Notes under the pieces: generated by a model | Databases searched by the model: none | Told to the model about the DNA's origin: nothing | What the model saw: only the letters and a program-made list of their open reading frames with translations | Program-made: the position numbers and the translations under genes | Source: Posidonia oceanica | Taxonomy: Eukaryota; Streptophyta; Magnoliopsida; Alismatales; Posidoniaceae | Direction: 5' to 3' | Assembly (NCBI GenBank): GCA_037176725.1 | Contig: JAZBRS010000044.1 | Coordinates: 3,472,001-3,536,000 of the forward strand | Length of the DNA: 64,000 nt | Shown here: piece after piece, positions 24,846-34,508 of the stretch | Position numbering within the stretch: the first letter of the stretch is position 1 | How the letters are laid out: each line of letters opens with the position of its first letter

Positions 24846-24864
24846 CCACGTAACACATACGTGG
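24846..24864. promoter_or_regulatory. Perfect palindromic ACGT motif upstream of bHLH paralogue exon
   Basis: CCACGTA at 24846-24852 and TACGTGG at 24858-24864 form a perfect 7-bp inverted repeat with a 5-bp spacer, about 98 bp before the putative start codon. ACGT cores of this type bind plant bZIP or bHLH proteins, but binding here is inference only. Confidence 0.5.
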
Positions 24865-24961
24865 AAACTCTTTAAATTCTCTGTACTTCTTTCTTAACTT
24901 CTTGTCTTGATTTCTTGCCTTGGATTGAAGGACGAGTGAGGAGGAGGTCTCGAGGAGGAGG

Positions 24962-25054
24962 ATGACTGTGGAGAAGAACAGGAGGTTGCAAATGAAGAAC
25001 CTTTGCTTGAAGCTCTCCTCTTTGATCCCAAGAGATGCCACTACCAACCCCAAG
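24962..25054 (+). pseudogene. Isolated first exon of a second bHLH gene (paralogue)
   Basis: 31 codons starting at ATG 24962 read 'MTVEKNRRLQMKNLCLKLSS' and 'LIPRDATTNPK', then a splice-donor-like GTTTGTG follows at the same codon where exon 1 of the complete gene ends. It lacks the N-terminal 'KLDRK' stretch, and an upstream in-frame TGA (24926-24928) excludes a longer start nearby. No second or third exon follows before the retroelement cluster at 26070. They may lie right of this window or be lost. It is either a dead fragment or a gene whose first intron has been expanded by the nested insertions. Confidence 0.72.
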
Positions 25055-26069
25055 GTTTGTGTGGTTCTTGCTTTTGATTATATCATTATGTCACGTCAGA
25101 TTTAACCATAGGTTTCCACCTCTCATGAACTATCAGATAAAATTGGTTCGTTGCACTGCCTGCCTCTCTTTCTAGATCTCCTGGATCTCGATCTTTCTTA
25201 CTCCAAACTTGTTTTATCATGGTGCTAAACTCTGTTGGGCTTGACACAGTTATCTATCTATTTGTCCATGTTTAACCTGTTCTGGTTCTCTCCATCATTT
25301 GCTTTTTCCTGATAAGGAAAAAATAGGCGCCCTCCGGAATATTTAATCTCAGTTTGTTTAATTTAGACATGTTTTACTAATTACGATGGTATTGAACTCT
25401 CTTTTTTTTTATATAATATATAGTTACAATTATTCTTCCAAGAAGGAAGAATAATCCTCCACACTAGATCTCTTGATGTCAATTTCTTTTGTCCAAAACG
25501 TATGTTTTCTTTATGGCATGAAATCCAGTATTCTGAGATCATATGAGCCATCCAAATGGAGGAGGGATGATGATGATAGCAATTCAAGGTTTTCGTAATT
25601 ATCCACCATATATGTTTGACGTTTGCCCTCTTTCTCCAATTAATCTTAGTTATTTACTCCTTGGAAAATTATACTTACTAAAAGTTAAGTAGGATTACAA
25701 TGATCACGAAGGAAACATATAGTAGTTTCAAGAGATCAAAAAGGGAAATTAATATTCCAGAAGTCCCACATGTGATGATGCACTGCAACTGAAAATAATA
25801 GAGTCTGGAAATACACACTCTTGTCATTACCTAAAGAATATATTTTTCGTATTTATCCCTTATGCCGCGGGAAAGTGACTATTTTATCATATCCTTAACA
25901 TGTACAACAACATTTGACTTTTTTACTATTACATATTTATCACTTTGTTGATTTATTAAATATTTTATCATTTTGTCAACTTTTTTTGTCTTATTGAACC
26001 TTTTGACAAAGGGTAAAATAATCATTTTACTATGAATTAGCTACTAAATATATAAAATATACTTGTTAG
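25055..26069. other. AT-rich DNA between the paralogue exon and the retroelement cluster
   Basis: No coding sequence was found. It could be the start of an intron of the bHLH paralogue. The last five bases, GTTAG (26065-26069), directly precede the long-LTR fragment and would be its target duplication if the partner end is found. Confidence 0.4.
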
Positions 26070-27068
26070 TGTAGTAACCCGTCAAATCGATGCGTCCATG
26101 CACGCTACCAGAGCTCGCGCGCATCGACCGATGAGAGGCTACTAATAGCAGGTGAATCCGATGAAGGAAACTTGACTCGAAAACACCAGAAAATGACGAA
26201 AAAATAAAGATAAAGCAAAAACAGAGTCGCCACCTAGTCTATTAAATCAGAAGATGAGAAATTCCGAGGAAAAGCATGAAAACATGCAAAGAGTGCAATG
26301 CTATGTAGAAATAAATGACTTGTGTCTAGGATGAGGGCATAATGGTCATTGCGGACCAAGACAAAGGGTAAGGACTCCTGTTACATGTGGAGAAGGTGTT
26401 AGGTACCCCTGACACACCCGGAATCGGTCTTTCTAGGCTTATCGCTCGCATATGCAGGAATGTCAACAATGCTTGCCTTTACTGTGCGCCCAAGGGACGA
26501 GGAATGCTATGCCATGCTATGAATGCTTTACTTATTTAATTACATGCCTAATATGTCATGATGAGTGAATGAAATTAAACGTGCAGCTTATGTGCTCAGC
26601 AACACTGCCAGTGTTCCGAACCGGGTGTGTCTTGGTTCGTATGAACTCCAGACAGTAAGCATCATCGCCCCAATGTAATGCAGGCGAAAAAGAAAACGTC
26701 GGAAGAAAACCATGCAATGCAAAGAAGCGACATGCGACATGTGTTTGTAGAACGTGCAGAGCCTAGTGGAAACATGCCAAAGAGACCAATCAAAATTAGA
26801 ATGCTGCAAAGAGACAATAAACAAGTCCAGAAAGCAAAACAAACTTAAATAACATACTTACCTAGAACCCTTGATGTGTGGCAGTGTGACTCCTCTCCTA
26901 TATGCACTAGCAACTCCAGCTCTTATCCTGCACCTATCAAAAACACAAACAAAACACACGTGAGTGACCACTCAATAGGTCACCCAGCACACACCCCAGC
27001 TCGACAAACAACTTCGAGGGAACAAGCGTAACTATGCCACAAACAAACAAACACAGGCATCTCTCCTG
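26070..27068 (+). mobile_element. Left part of a long Tat/Ogre-like LTR, interrupted by element B
   Basis: It begins TGTAGTAACCCG and its first part is collinear with the solo LTR at 46934 (TGTAGTAATCCC). Shared blocks include GAGTCGCCACC, GGTAAGGACTCCTGTTAC, GGTCTTTCTAGGCTTA and GCTCGCATATGCAGG. The last about 210 bp match the reverse complement of 7510-7740. The fragment stops at GATGC (27069-27073), where element B is inserted, and resumes at 41182. Confidence 0.8.
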
Positions 27069-27755
27069 GATGCTGTAGTTACCTTATTTTGGCACTCCCC
27101 TTGCATTTTTAGGTGCCATTACCTCATATCATACTCCACTATAAGCTTTTTGCTCAGCTTAAGTACTCTCTAAAAGTCCATTTGCCTCTCTGGAATGTTG
27201 GACGCAGCATTTAACTGCGTCTAACGTTGGACGCAGTATGCAGCTGCGTCTAACAGTTCCAATTCATTTTATTTCCAAATCTGTCAATTTTCCTTTTGGA
27301 CCCAAACCATCTGTGAAAGTTAAACAGGTCCACGTCAACAAAATCACCTCATTAAATTAATTGACACTTGTCCCCTTGATTGAGAAGTCAAAATTGACAA
27401 GTTTGCATTTGAGTGTGTTGGACGCTGGATATCCTAGCTTCCAACGTTGGACGCTGTTAATCATAGCGTCCAATAGCCTGGTTTTGTGTTTCCCCAAACT
27501 TGCCTTATTTGGCTAAAGTCAAAGTCCGTGTTTTGCCTCCACTAGAGGTCCTTTGACCAAGGCTTTAATTGGCCTTAATGATCATTAATCAGTCATTTAT
27601 TGAGGAATATTCTTTGATCCTGCCACCTTTGCCTCGGAGGGTCGTTAGACGCTTGCTATTCCAGCGTCCAACATTAGACGCTGTAACGGTCAGCCTCCAA
27701 CACCTCCAAAACATGAAAGTTTGCTGACTTGTCCTTTGTGTCCTTATTTGTTCCT

Positions 27756-27779
27756 CCCTTGCTTCTATAAAAGCAAGGG
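27756..27779 (+). promoter_or_regulatory. LTR TATA box embedded in a perfect 9-bp inverted repeat
   Basis: CCCTTGCTT and AAGCAAGGG flank CTATAA, so the TATA motif (27766-27773) sits at the tip of a potential cruciform. The copy in C (43632-43655) is identical, and those in D and the B 3' LTR carry one or more changes. Confidence 0.65.
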
Positions 27780-28235
27780 TACCCCCACCAGGTCAGAGGA
27801 CGGATTTTTTACGGTTGATGAGAATTTTGAGAGCAAGTAGAAAGTGTTTTGAGCCTGAATTTTGAGAGAAGTTATGTTGAGAAAGAGTTTTGAGAGAGCT
27901 TGAGTCCTCCTTTGTCGTCAGTGACATCATGTCGACACCTCTTGTATTCCGTGCGTAGATAAAAAGGGGGCTTACTTTAGTTTTCCTTTTTTCATATCAT
28001 ATGTTTAAATTTGTAGTATAGCAAAGCATTTCATTTCATATATTGTTGTAGCTAGGCATAGTCATACTTAGTTGCAACCGGAGGGATAAAACCCCTCGGG
28101 TAAGTATTCCTCCTTTCATTTTATGTTAATTTTTAATTTGCTTTGAATCGTTTACTACACTATATCTAATCTGCATCTTTAAATCTGTTTTGCAAGGAAA
28201 AGAAGAAGAAGAAGAAACTCACCAAACACGGGCAC

Positions 28236-28264
28236 CCTTGGGCAACGCAGGCGTTGTCCCAAGG
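28236..28264 (+). repeat. Conserved U5 hairpin of the LTR
   Basis: CCTTGGGCAACGC pairs with GCGTTGTCCCAAGG, 13 pairs with one bulged T. It recurs in all four LTRs (5496-5524, 40967-40995, 44188-44216), about 470 bp after the TATA motif and so probably transcribed. Confidence 0.7.
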
Positions 28265-28453
28265 TAGCTGAACCCACAACCATATCACATCTCCCAAGGC
28301 GTCTCGAGGGTCAACGAAAGTGAACCAAGAGTGGCGATCACACCGATTTCGTTACCTGTGGAGTGACGGAGTTGGATACAAAAATGGGACCCCGAGAAAG
28401 AGCAAATAGAACCAAAACAAACTCTTCTCCCTCAAAACCCCATATCCACAGAT

Positions 28454-28471
28454 TGGTGATCACGGTGGGAC
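28454..28471 (+). promoter_or_regulatory. Primer binding site of element B
   Basis: TGGTGATCACGGTGGGAC starts three bases after the LTR end. Element C has TGGCGATCATGGTGGGAC at the same place. The initial TGG fits the CCA end of a tRNA. I have not assigned which tRNA. Confidence 0.7.
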
Positions 28472-30538
28472 CGCTAAAAGTGACATCGTGCTAGGTGAGT
28501 GTTCTCTTCTTTTTCTTTCTTTTCCTTTGCAATCTTTCTTTTATTTTTGCAGATTTTTTTCGAGGTTGTGGCGATATTTCTCATAGCGTTTTGAGGCACC
28601 ATGATCCTCTTAGTATTTGTTCTTAATTTAGGTTCTTAAAATCATGTTTCCACTTCTTGTTTGAATAAATCTGGTCTGTCAGTGTGTTAAAAGCTGTGCA
28701 GGGCATCATCCTACATAGGACGTAGTCTATTCCAGCATCTTACGCCTCTGGCCAGTTTTCTGTTTTTTCTTGCAATTTCTTCTGTTAGGTTCTTATATGT
28801 TGAAAAATGCATGCAACCACCCCTTTCTTTTATTCTGATTCTCGGGAATAAAGGGGTGTTTGAGTAAAAAAAAATCTCTTGTTTTGGTTTTCTGAAAAAA
28901 GTATCTCCTGTCAGTGTGTTGGACGCTAATAAGCATTGCGTCTTACATAAAACGCCACCATTTGTTGTGTCTTACACATCTGAATAGGATTCATTCTGTT
29001 TTTAAAATCTTTCTTTGTTTTTTTTTTATAACTGAACCAAGGAACGAGGTGTGAGGTGATCGGCTCTGCCGTAGGAACCAGAGCCTTAATCCTTGGGTGC
29101 TTTTCAAGAATCCAAATAAAAATCGAGTTTTCTGTGTGACTTGTATGGCCCTTGATTGGGAACTAATTTGATTGTGTCTTTTCTTGGATTACACAAAATA
29201 ACCACTTAAATCCTGAGCACCTCTGTTGCAAAGGACTTAAGAGAGGTGTTTGTGTTGTGACTTGCTTTCACAAGGAGCACTCTTCTTTCCCATGTCCTGT
29301 GTGGAAGTAAGTTAGAATCCCAAGTCTAGATTTATATCCCTTCCCCCCCTTTGGTGGTTTGTTTATCTTGATTGTTATTATGATTGATACGTGAGAGACC
29401 CGATCAATTCTGAGTACGCTGGGCTCTACCTCTATGGGGTAGGGATCTAAGTGTATTCAGGCTCTCTAAAGATTCTCAGAAGTTGAGATAGGGGCAGTAC
29501 CAAAGAAGAGAAATATTTTGTCCTATTTGTGAGGCTCCATACACAACCCACGAAGACAAGCCACACCTAAGCCTTAAGGAACTCTGAGAGTTACGCAGAT
29601 TTAAAACACTAATCTCAAAGCGAAATCCAAAAATCAAAACTTTTAATCGCTGTTTGAAAGTGTTTCTGTACAGCTCTCTGTTACAGGGTGTTGGACGCTA
29701 CAATTATCTTCATCCTACGTTGGACGTAGCAGGTTATGCGTCCAACACATTGTCTGTTTATTCCTTTCTTTGCTTGGTTATTTTGTGGAATTATTGAATG
29801 CTGCAGAATAAATGTTTGAACAGGGGTCGTAAACAAGTCGTTTGCACTTTATTTTTTCATTTTCTTTTCTTAGAAGCTTATATTATGCTATAAAGAACTT
29901 TTGTAAGTCTTGTTCATTTTCTTTCTTTTGTCTACCAAAGTGTAAGCATTGTAATATTTACCTTTTACTAGTAAAAAAAAGAGAGAGAAAAATAAAAAAA
30001 ATCAGCAAAAAAAAGAGAGAAAAATCATAAAAGAAAAAAAGGAAAAAAGAAGCAAAAGAAAAAATCAGAAAGAAAGAAAAAAAGAAGCAAAAAAAAAGGG
30101 GTCCTTGTATGGTCCTGTGATCCTCAAGAACATAGGGATTTTGTTCATTAAGAAATATCTCTCAAAGGAGCAATTGGTGGCACAAAGACCAGTTCAGCAG
30201 ACAACTTGAAGTGTTGGAAGCTGCTTTGAAAAACGTCCAACATAGGACGCTATATGAGATAGCGTCCTACACTGCAATTTTTATTTCAGAGCCAATCAGC
30301 GCATTAGCTGCTTGCCATTTGCCAAGATTAAATCTAAAAATACCATGAGTGTGTTCCAGGGAGTTGTGGTAGTCATTTCTGCATAGTCAAGCACTGATTG
30401 CATTGGTTAAACCAACCAACAGAAGACAGGGGTGTTGGACGCTATCTTCTATAGCGTCATACATTGGACGCTTCTCGTATCTGCGTCCTACACTTACTGT
30501 AACTGAACTTAAGTAGAAACAAGGAAAGGCTGAGCCAA
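28472..30538 (+). other. Long untranslated leader of element B
   Basis: About 2 kb without a credible gene. It contains further hairpin units (about 28689-28747 degenerate, 28918-28980, 29689-29748, 30212-30272, 30431-30493), a segment GAGGTGTGAGGTGATCGGCT shared with element C (about 29048 and 44890), and a purine tract rich in A and G (29975-30097). The last hairpin unit ends 46 bp before the gag start. Confidence 0.7.
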
Positions 30539-32080
30539 ATGTCTGAATCCGAAAGTAGCTGCTCAGATACAGATAGCATGTTCGAGGAGGAACCCATCAT
30601 GAGGTTATTCGATCCAACCACTGGAGAAGAACTGGATCCCAACTCGGCCCAATATCAAGTATTGTATCGCTTTCTTTACAGTGACAACAATCATCCCGGT
30701 TCGTCAAATCAAAGAGATGAGGATCTCCATCAAGGTCAACACCTCCCTGGTAAAAGACTACGAAGGTCTGTTGCGAGCCACATCCCTGAGAATTTGAACC
30801 AGAGACAACACGGAAACGCGTCGTCGGATATCCAACACCAGGGGCAGGGAAACGACTCACTAAGAGGATTCTGAGAAAGGTCCAATCCTTTGTTCATTGA
30901 GTAGCCACAGCAGTGGCCACATGGCAAAAGAGCCGATCCCTTATTCTCCAACCAACCAGAGCAGAGTCACCGGGTTCCTCTTCAGCCGGGTATGAATGTA
31001 CAAGGTGACAATCGACAGCCACATGCCAATTAAGTATCAAATTCTCAAACTCATGGCGGGCTCAGCAATTTAGTAGAAATGAGGACGGTCTTAAATTCCT
31101 TGGGGGTTCAGACACAAGCTCCCCCAACTTTTGACATGGACAAATTCCCACCATTCCAACTTCCTCCTGGCTTCAAGTATTCAAAGATGTCTAAGTTTGA
31201 TGGGACCACCAACCCACAAACCCACATCGTCCGGTTTCAAATGGAGTCAGTTCCGTACTTCCATAACTTGGGGTTCATCATCCACCTTTTCTTCTATTCA
31301 TTGGAAGGCGAACCCATGGATTGGTTCCTTACCCTCTCCGAAGACGACCTCAGCAGCTTCAACAAGATCAAGGAGTGTTTCTTGACCAAATATCAACACA
31401 AGATCGAGTCGAAGCCAACCTTTCATAACTTGAGTAGGGAAACCATGAAGTCGGGTGAAGAATGGGTCACCTTTGCAAATAGATGGCGGGAGATGGCTGC
31501 CAAATCAGGCCTGGACATCCCGAAAAGACAAGTTATCTAGACATTGATTGCAAACGCTACTGGTCCAATGAAAAGGGGGTTGGCAAATGCCTATTGCTCT
31601 TCTGTGACTGCACTCTACGAGGTAGCTGCTTCTGTGAAGGAAAATATGCATGAATTTCAGAAGATAGAAGGCGATACTGAGTCCATTCATCAAGTTGCAA
31701 TGCAACAAGATTCTCCTCTTCAAGATTACCGGCAGAATGGCAGCCACTCTGGAAAAGATGGCAATGCCAGGGGCAACTACCATCATACAGCTCCACAACA
31801 GCAGTCCAAGAGACCAAAGCGCACAAGCTATCCTCCTATCCTGGTCACGCTAGTGGACATGTTTGCAGAAATGATAGAAGCCCGGGCAATCGACCTCCCG
31901 CCTCGAAGATCTGAAGGGACAAACTACGACAGAAGCAAATATTTCCAGTACCATAGAAGACGTGGGCACAATTTAGAAGACTGCTGGGTCTTTAAGGACA
32001 TCGTCTATGACCTGGTGGACGCAGACGTATTCAATTGGGATGTATTGATAGAGAGGATTCGGAGGCGCCATCAAGACTGA
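30539..32080 (+). pseudogene. gag of element B (broken)
   Basis: Open segments 30539-30874, 31079-31540 and 31541-32080 give an acidic N-terminal part, then a retrotransposon gag domain ('FPPFQLPPGFKYSKMSKFDG', 'GEPMDWFLTLSEDD', 'SWVTFANRWREMAA'-like), then a C-terminal part. It aligns throughout with gag of element C. The zinc-knuckle-like motif of C (C-x2-H-x4-x-x4-C) here reads 'YFQYHRRRGHNLEDC', so the first Cys is lost. A TAG (31538-31540) and breaks at 30875-31078 prevent a full protein. The function, particle formation, is from family knowledge. The segment at 31620-31650 shows the uninterrupted form of the site where the solo LTR split the gag of C. Confidence 0.85.
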
Positions 32081-32269
32081 AGCCAACCTCTCAAGAGCCT
32101 ATACTAATGGAGTCTACACTAGGGGCATTTCCCCAAAGTGTTGTAAATAGACTTTTCCTTCCTTGTTTTCGTATTTGTTTCTGCTAAAACATACCTAAAT
32201 AAAATATCTTTTCCTTCCATAAAATAAAAATATAAACAATTGAGAAGAAGATTCACCACTCAAGTCTGA

Positions 32270-32400
32270 GAAGTTGAGAACTTAATGGGACGGACCATAC
32301 TTGGTAGTTGAAGCATATCTAGGCAATGCCTATTGTTGGCCAAAAGGATGGCACTGGGCCCGAACATTCCTGGAATGCACTGCAATAAATGCTACCCTTG
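32270..32400 (+). pseudogene. Residual integrase C-terminus of element B
   Basis: 'WDGPYLVVEAYLGNAYCWPK' matches the last part of integrase in element C ('GPYLVVEAYPGNAYCLAKED'). It follows gag by only about 200 bp, so roughly 6 kb of pol has been deleted. Confidence 0.82.
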
Positions 32401-33745
32401 AACCGCACACCGAGCCAATAGAATACCCGTACTTGTGAACTCACTGTTCCCAAAGCCTAGGAATCCTACTTCTAACCTCATCTCACGAACACTCTGTGGG
32501 GAGGAAGTATCACTGATCCAAACACTGAGATAGAGGCAGACCTTTATGAGTTCCATTCCCAGTCCTTGAAAAACGAGTTCACACACTTCCTACAAGTCAG
32601 ACATGTCTTTTGGTAAATGTCCAAAGCCAAGCTTAGAAGCGCAAAAGAGGGGTGTGTACCAAAATAAAAAGAAAGGAGTGTGTCGGTCCATCAAATAAAT
32701 ATCTGTTGGCCGAACACTCAAAATGGAGGTGAGACTACTAAATGCCTACCAAAAGATCAGAGAAAAGGGAAAGAAGGCAGCAAAGAAGCTATCCATCAAA
32801 CAAAAGAAAGAGAGAGGAAAAGATGGCAACAAAGAAGCTGTCCAAGAAAGGAAGGCAGTAAAGAAGCTGTCCAAGAAAGGAAGACAGTAAAGAAGTTGTC
32901 CATGTGTCAAAACTAAAAAAAAATCAGGGATTGAAAAGCACAATAGGATTTGACCTTGGGCTGGGAGGGGTAGAATTCTAAATCTCTAGCCAAAGCCTTA
33001 GGACAGGTCACTACCTCTTTCCCCACACCCTGCACTACACACTAAGAGGCAAGGGGCAGGAACCTAGGTCTAGGGGCAATTGGGTGCCAAAGCAAGCCTG
33101 TAGTATCTTTTGGCTCCAAGATTGCGCAAGGGACCCAATTATCAAGGTTTTCCCAACCATGAGGTTTCCTATTTTCCAACTTCTTGGAAGATTTTTCTTC
33201 TTCCAAAACCTAAAAAAATGATAAAGTCAAAAATCCAAAAAAAAGACAAAACCAAAAATCCAAAAAAATTTTAGAACCAAAAATCTCAAAAAATCATAGA
33301 ACCAAAAATCCAAAAAATGATAAAACCAAAAAATCATAAAGCCAAAAATCAAAATGATAAAACCAAAAAATCATAAAACTGAAAATCCAAAAAATGAGCA
33401 AAAGATCAAAAAAATATAGAGTAGGGTAAAATCCACCCAACCAACATCACCTCATGAAACTGATAACAAATCTGGCCAATGATAAAAAAAATCTAGGGCA
33501 TTAGCGACTCCGCGTCGCGTTTCGACCACTCCTATTCAGGACGACCACTTGGTACTCGCTTGCGAGTCAATACCATCTTCATGTAAACAACAAATTTGAG
33601 GCCAGATTTATTATCTTCCACCTAAGTTTATTTCAAGCAATATATGTACATATTTATTTATTATTTTTCCTTGTACTAGGGGCAAGGGCACCCTAGATGG
33701 TCTAATATGATTTTGGTTAAGTTTCTCTGTAGAAAACTACTGATA
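32401..33745 (+). other. Untranslated region after pol, element B
   Basis: It is collinear with 59880-61250 of element C, including GGCCTAGGTCTAGGGGCA-like text (about 33063) and a tract of AAAATCCAAAAAATGATAAA-type units (33210-33425). 32760-32890 has a short GGCAGTAAAGAAGCTGTCC repeat. No gene found. Confidence 0.7.
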
Positions 33746-33990
33746 TATGTTGGACGTTGCAAACTCTTGCATCATACATTGGACGCAACCTGTTCTGGCG
33801 TCCAACGTAGCAAAAAAGAAAAAAATAAATAAGAGTTGATTGGACGCAATCTATTCTTACGTCATACATTTGACGCAACCTATTCTGGTGTCCAACACAG
33901 TAAAAAAAGAAAAAATAAATAAATAAGAGTTGTTGGACGCAATCTGTTCTAGCGTCCTGTGTTAGACGCATAGACAGTTGCGTCCAACGT
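33746..33990 (+). repeat. Three paired-hairpin units downstream of the antisense gene (element B)
   Basis: Units near 33746-33812, 33838-33900 and 33931-33990 each have TTGGACGC-type left arms and GCGTCCAA-type right arms around short variable loops. They lie between the pol remnant and the 3' end of the antisense gene. Confidence 0.85.
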
Positions 33991-34508
33991 TTTTCAGCAA
34001 CTTAGGTTGCTGAACTTCGCTCATGGCCCTCCAAATCCGAAGACAAATTGCCAAACCAATTTCTACCAGTTCCAGAGGCTTCTACAAGTTGAAATACACG
34101 TGTGAGCGTTGGTTTCATATTTTTTGGACCTCTGGGCTATCCAGAATCACCTGTTGTAGTTTACATTAAGTTATTAACTTGTTAAAGCGCCAACGGTCGC
34201 GGAATTCAGAATTAAATCTCGCAAGTGAAATTTTTCTTCATAACTCTGTCATTTGCATATTATTACACGTAATTAAGCTTGTTTCAAGTTGAATTGAATT
34301 AAAAGCCATTATTTAGAGGTGCTCCCCCATTATTGGTTATTTTAGTTCATCTTCAACTTAGAGAAAGGTAAAGAAAAAAGAAAACATTTGACAAGTTTAC
34401 TAAATGCGTAGAAAATCTTTATCATTTATAAATCTGAGTTTTCTACAAAATCACCGGGACATACCCCTGAGGTACAAGTGCTGACAAGTAAAAAGAAAGC
34501 AACAGCAG

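Larger units (their letters stand above)
27074..28450 (+). repeat. 5' LTR of element B
   Basis: 1377 bp, from TGTAGTTACC to TATCCACA. It holds three paired-hairpin units (27197-27254, 27417-27474, 27643-27703), a TATA motif within an inverted repeat and a U5 hairpin. A 155-base comparison with the 3' LTR (from TGGAATGTTGG) shows 12 differences, all transitions. Confidence 0.93.
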
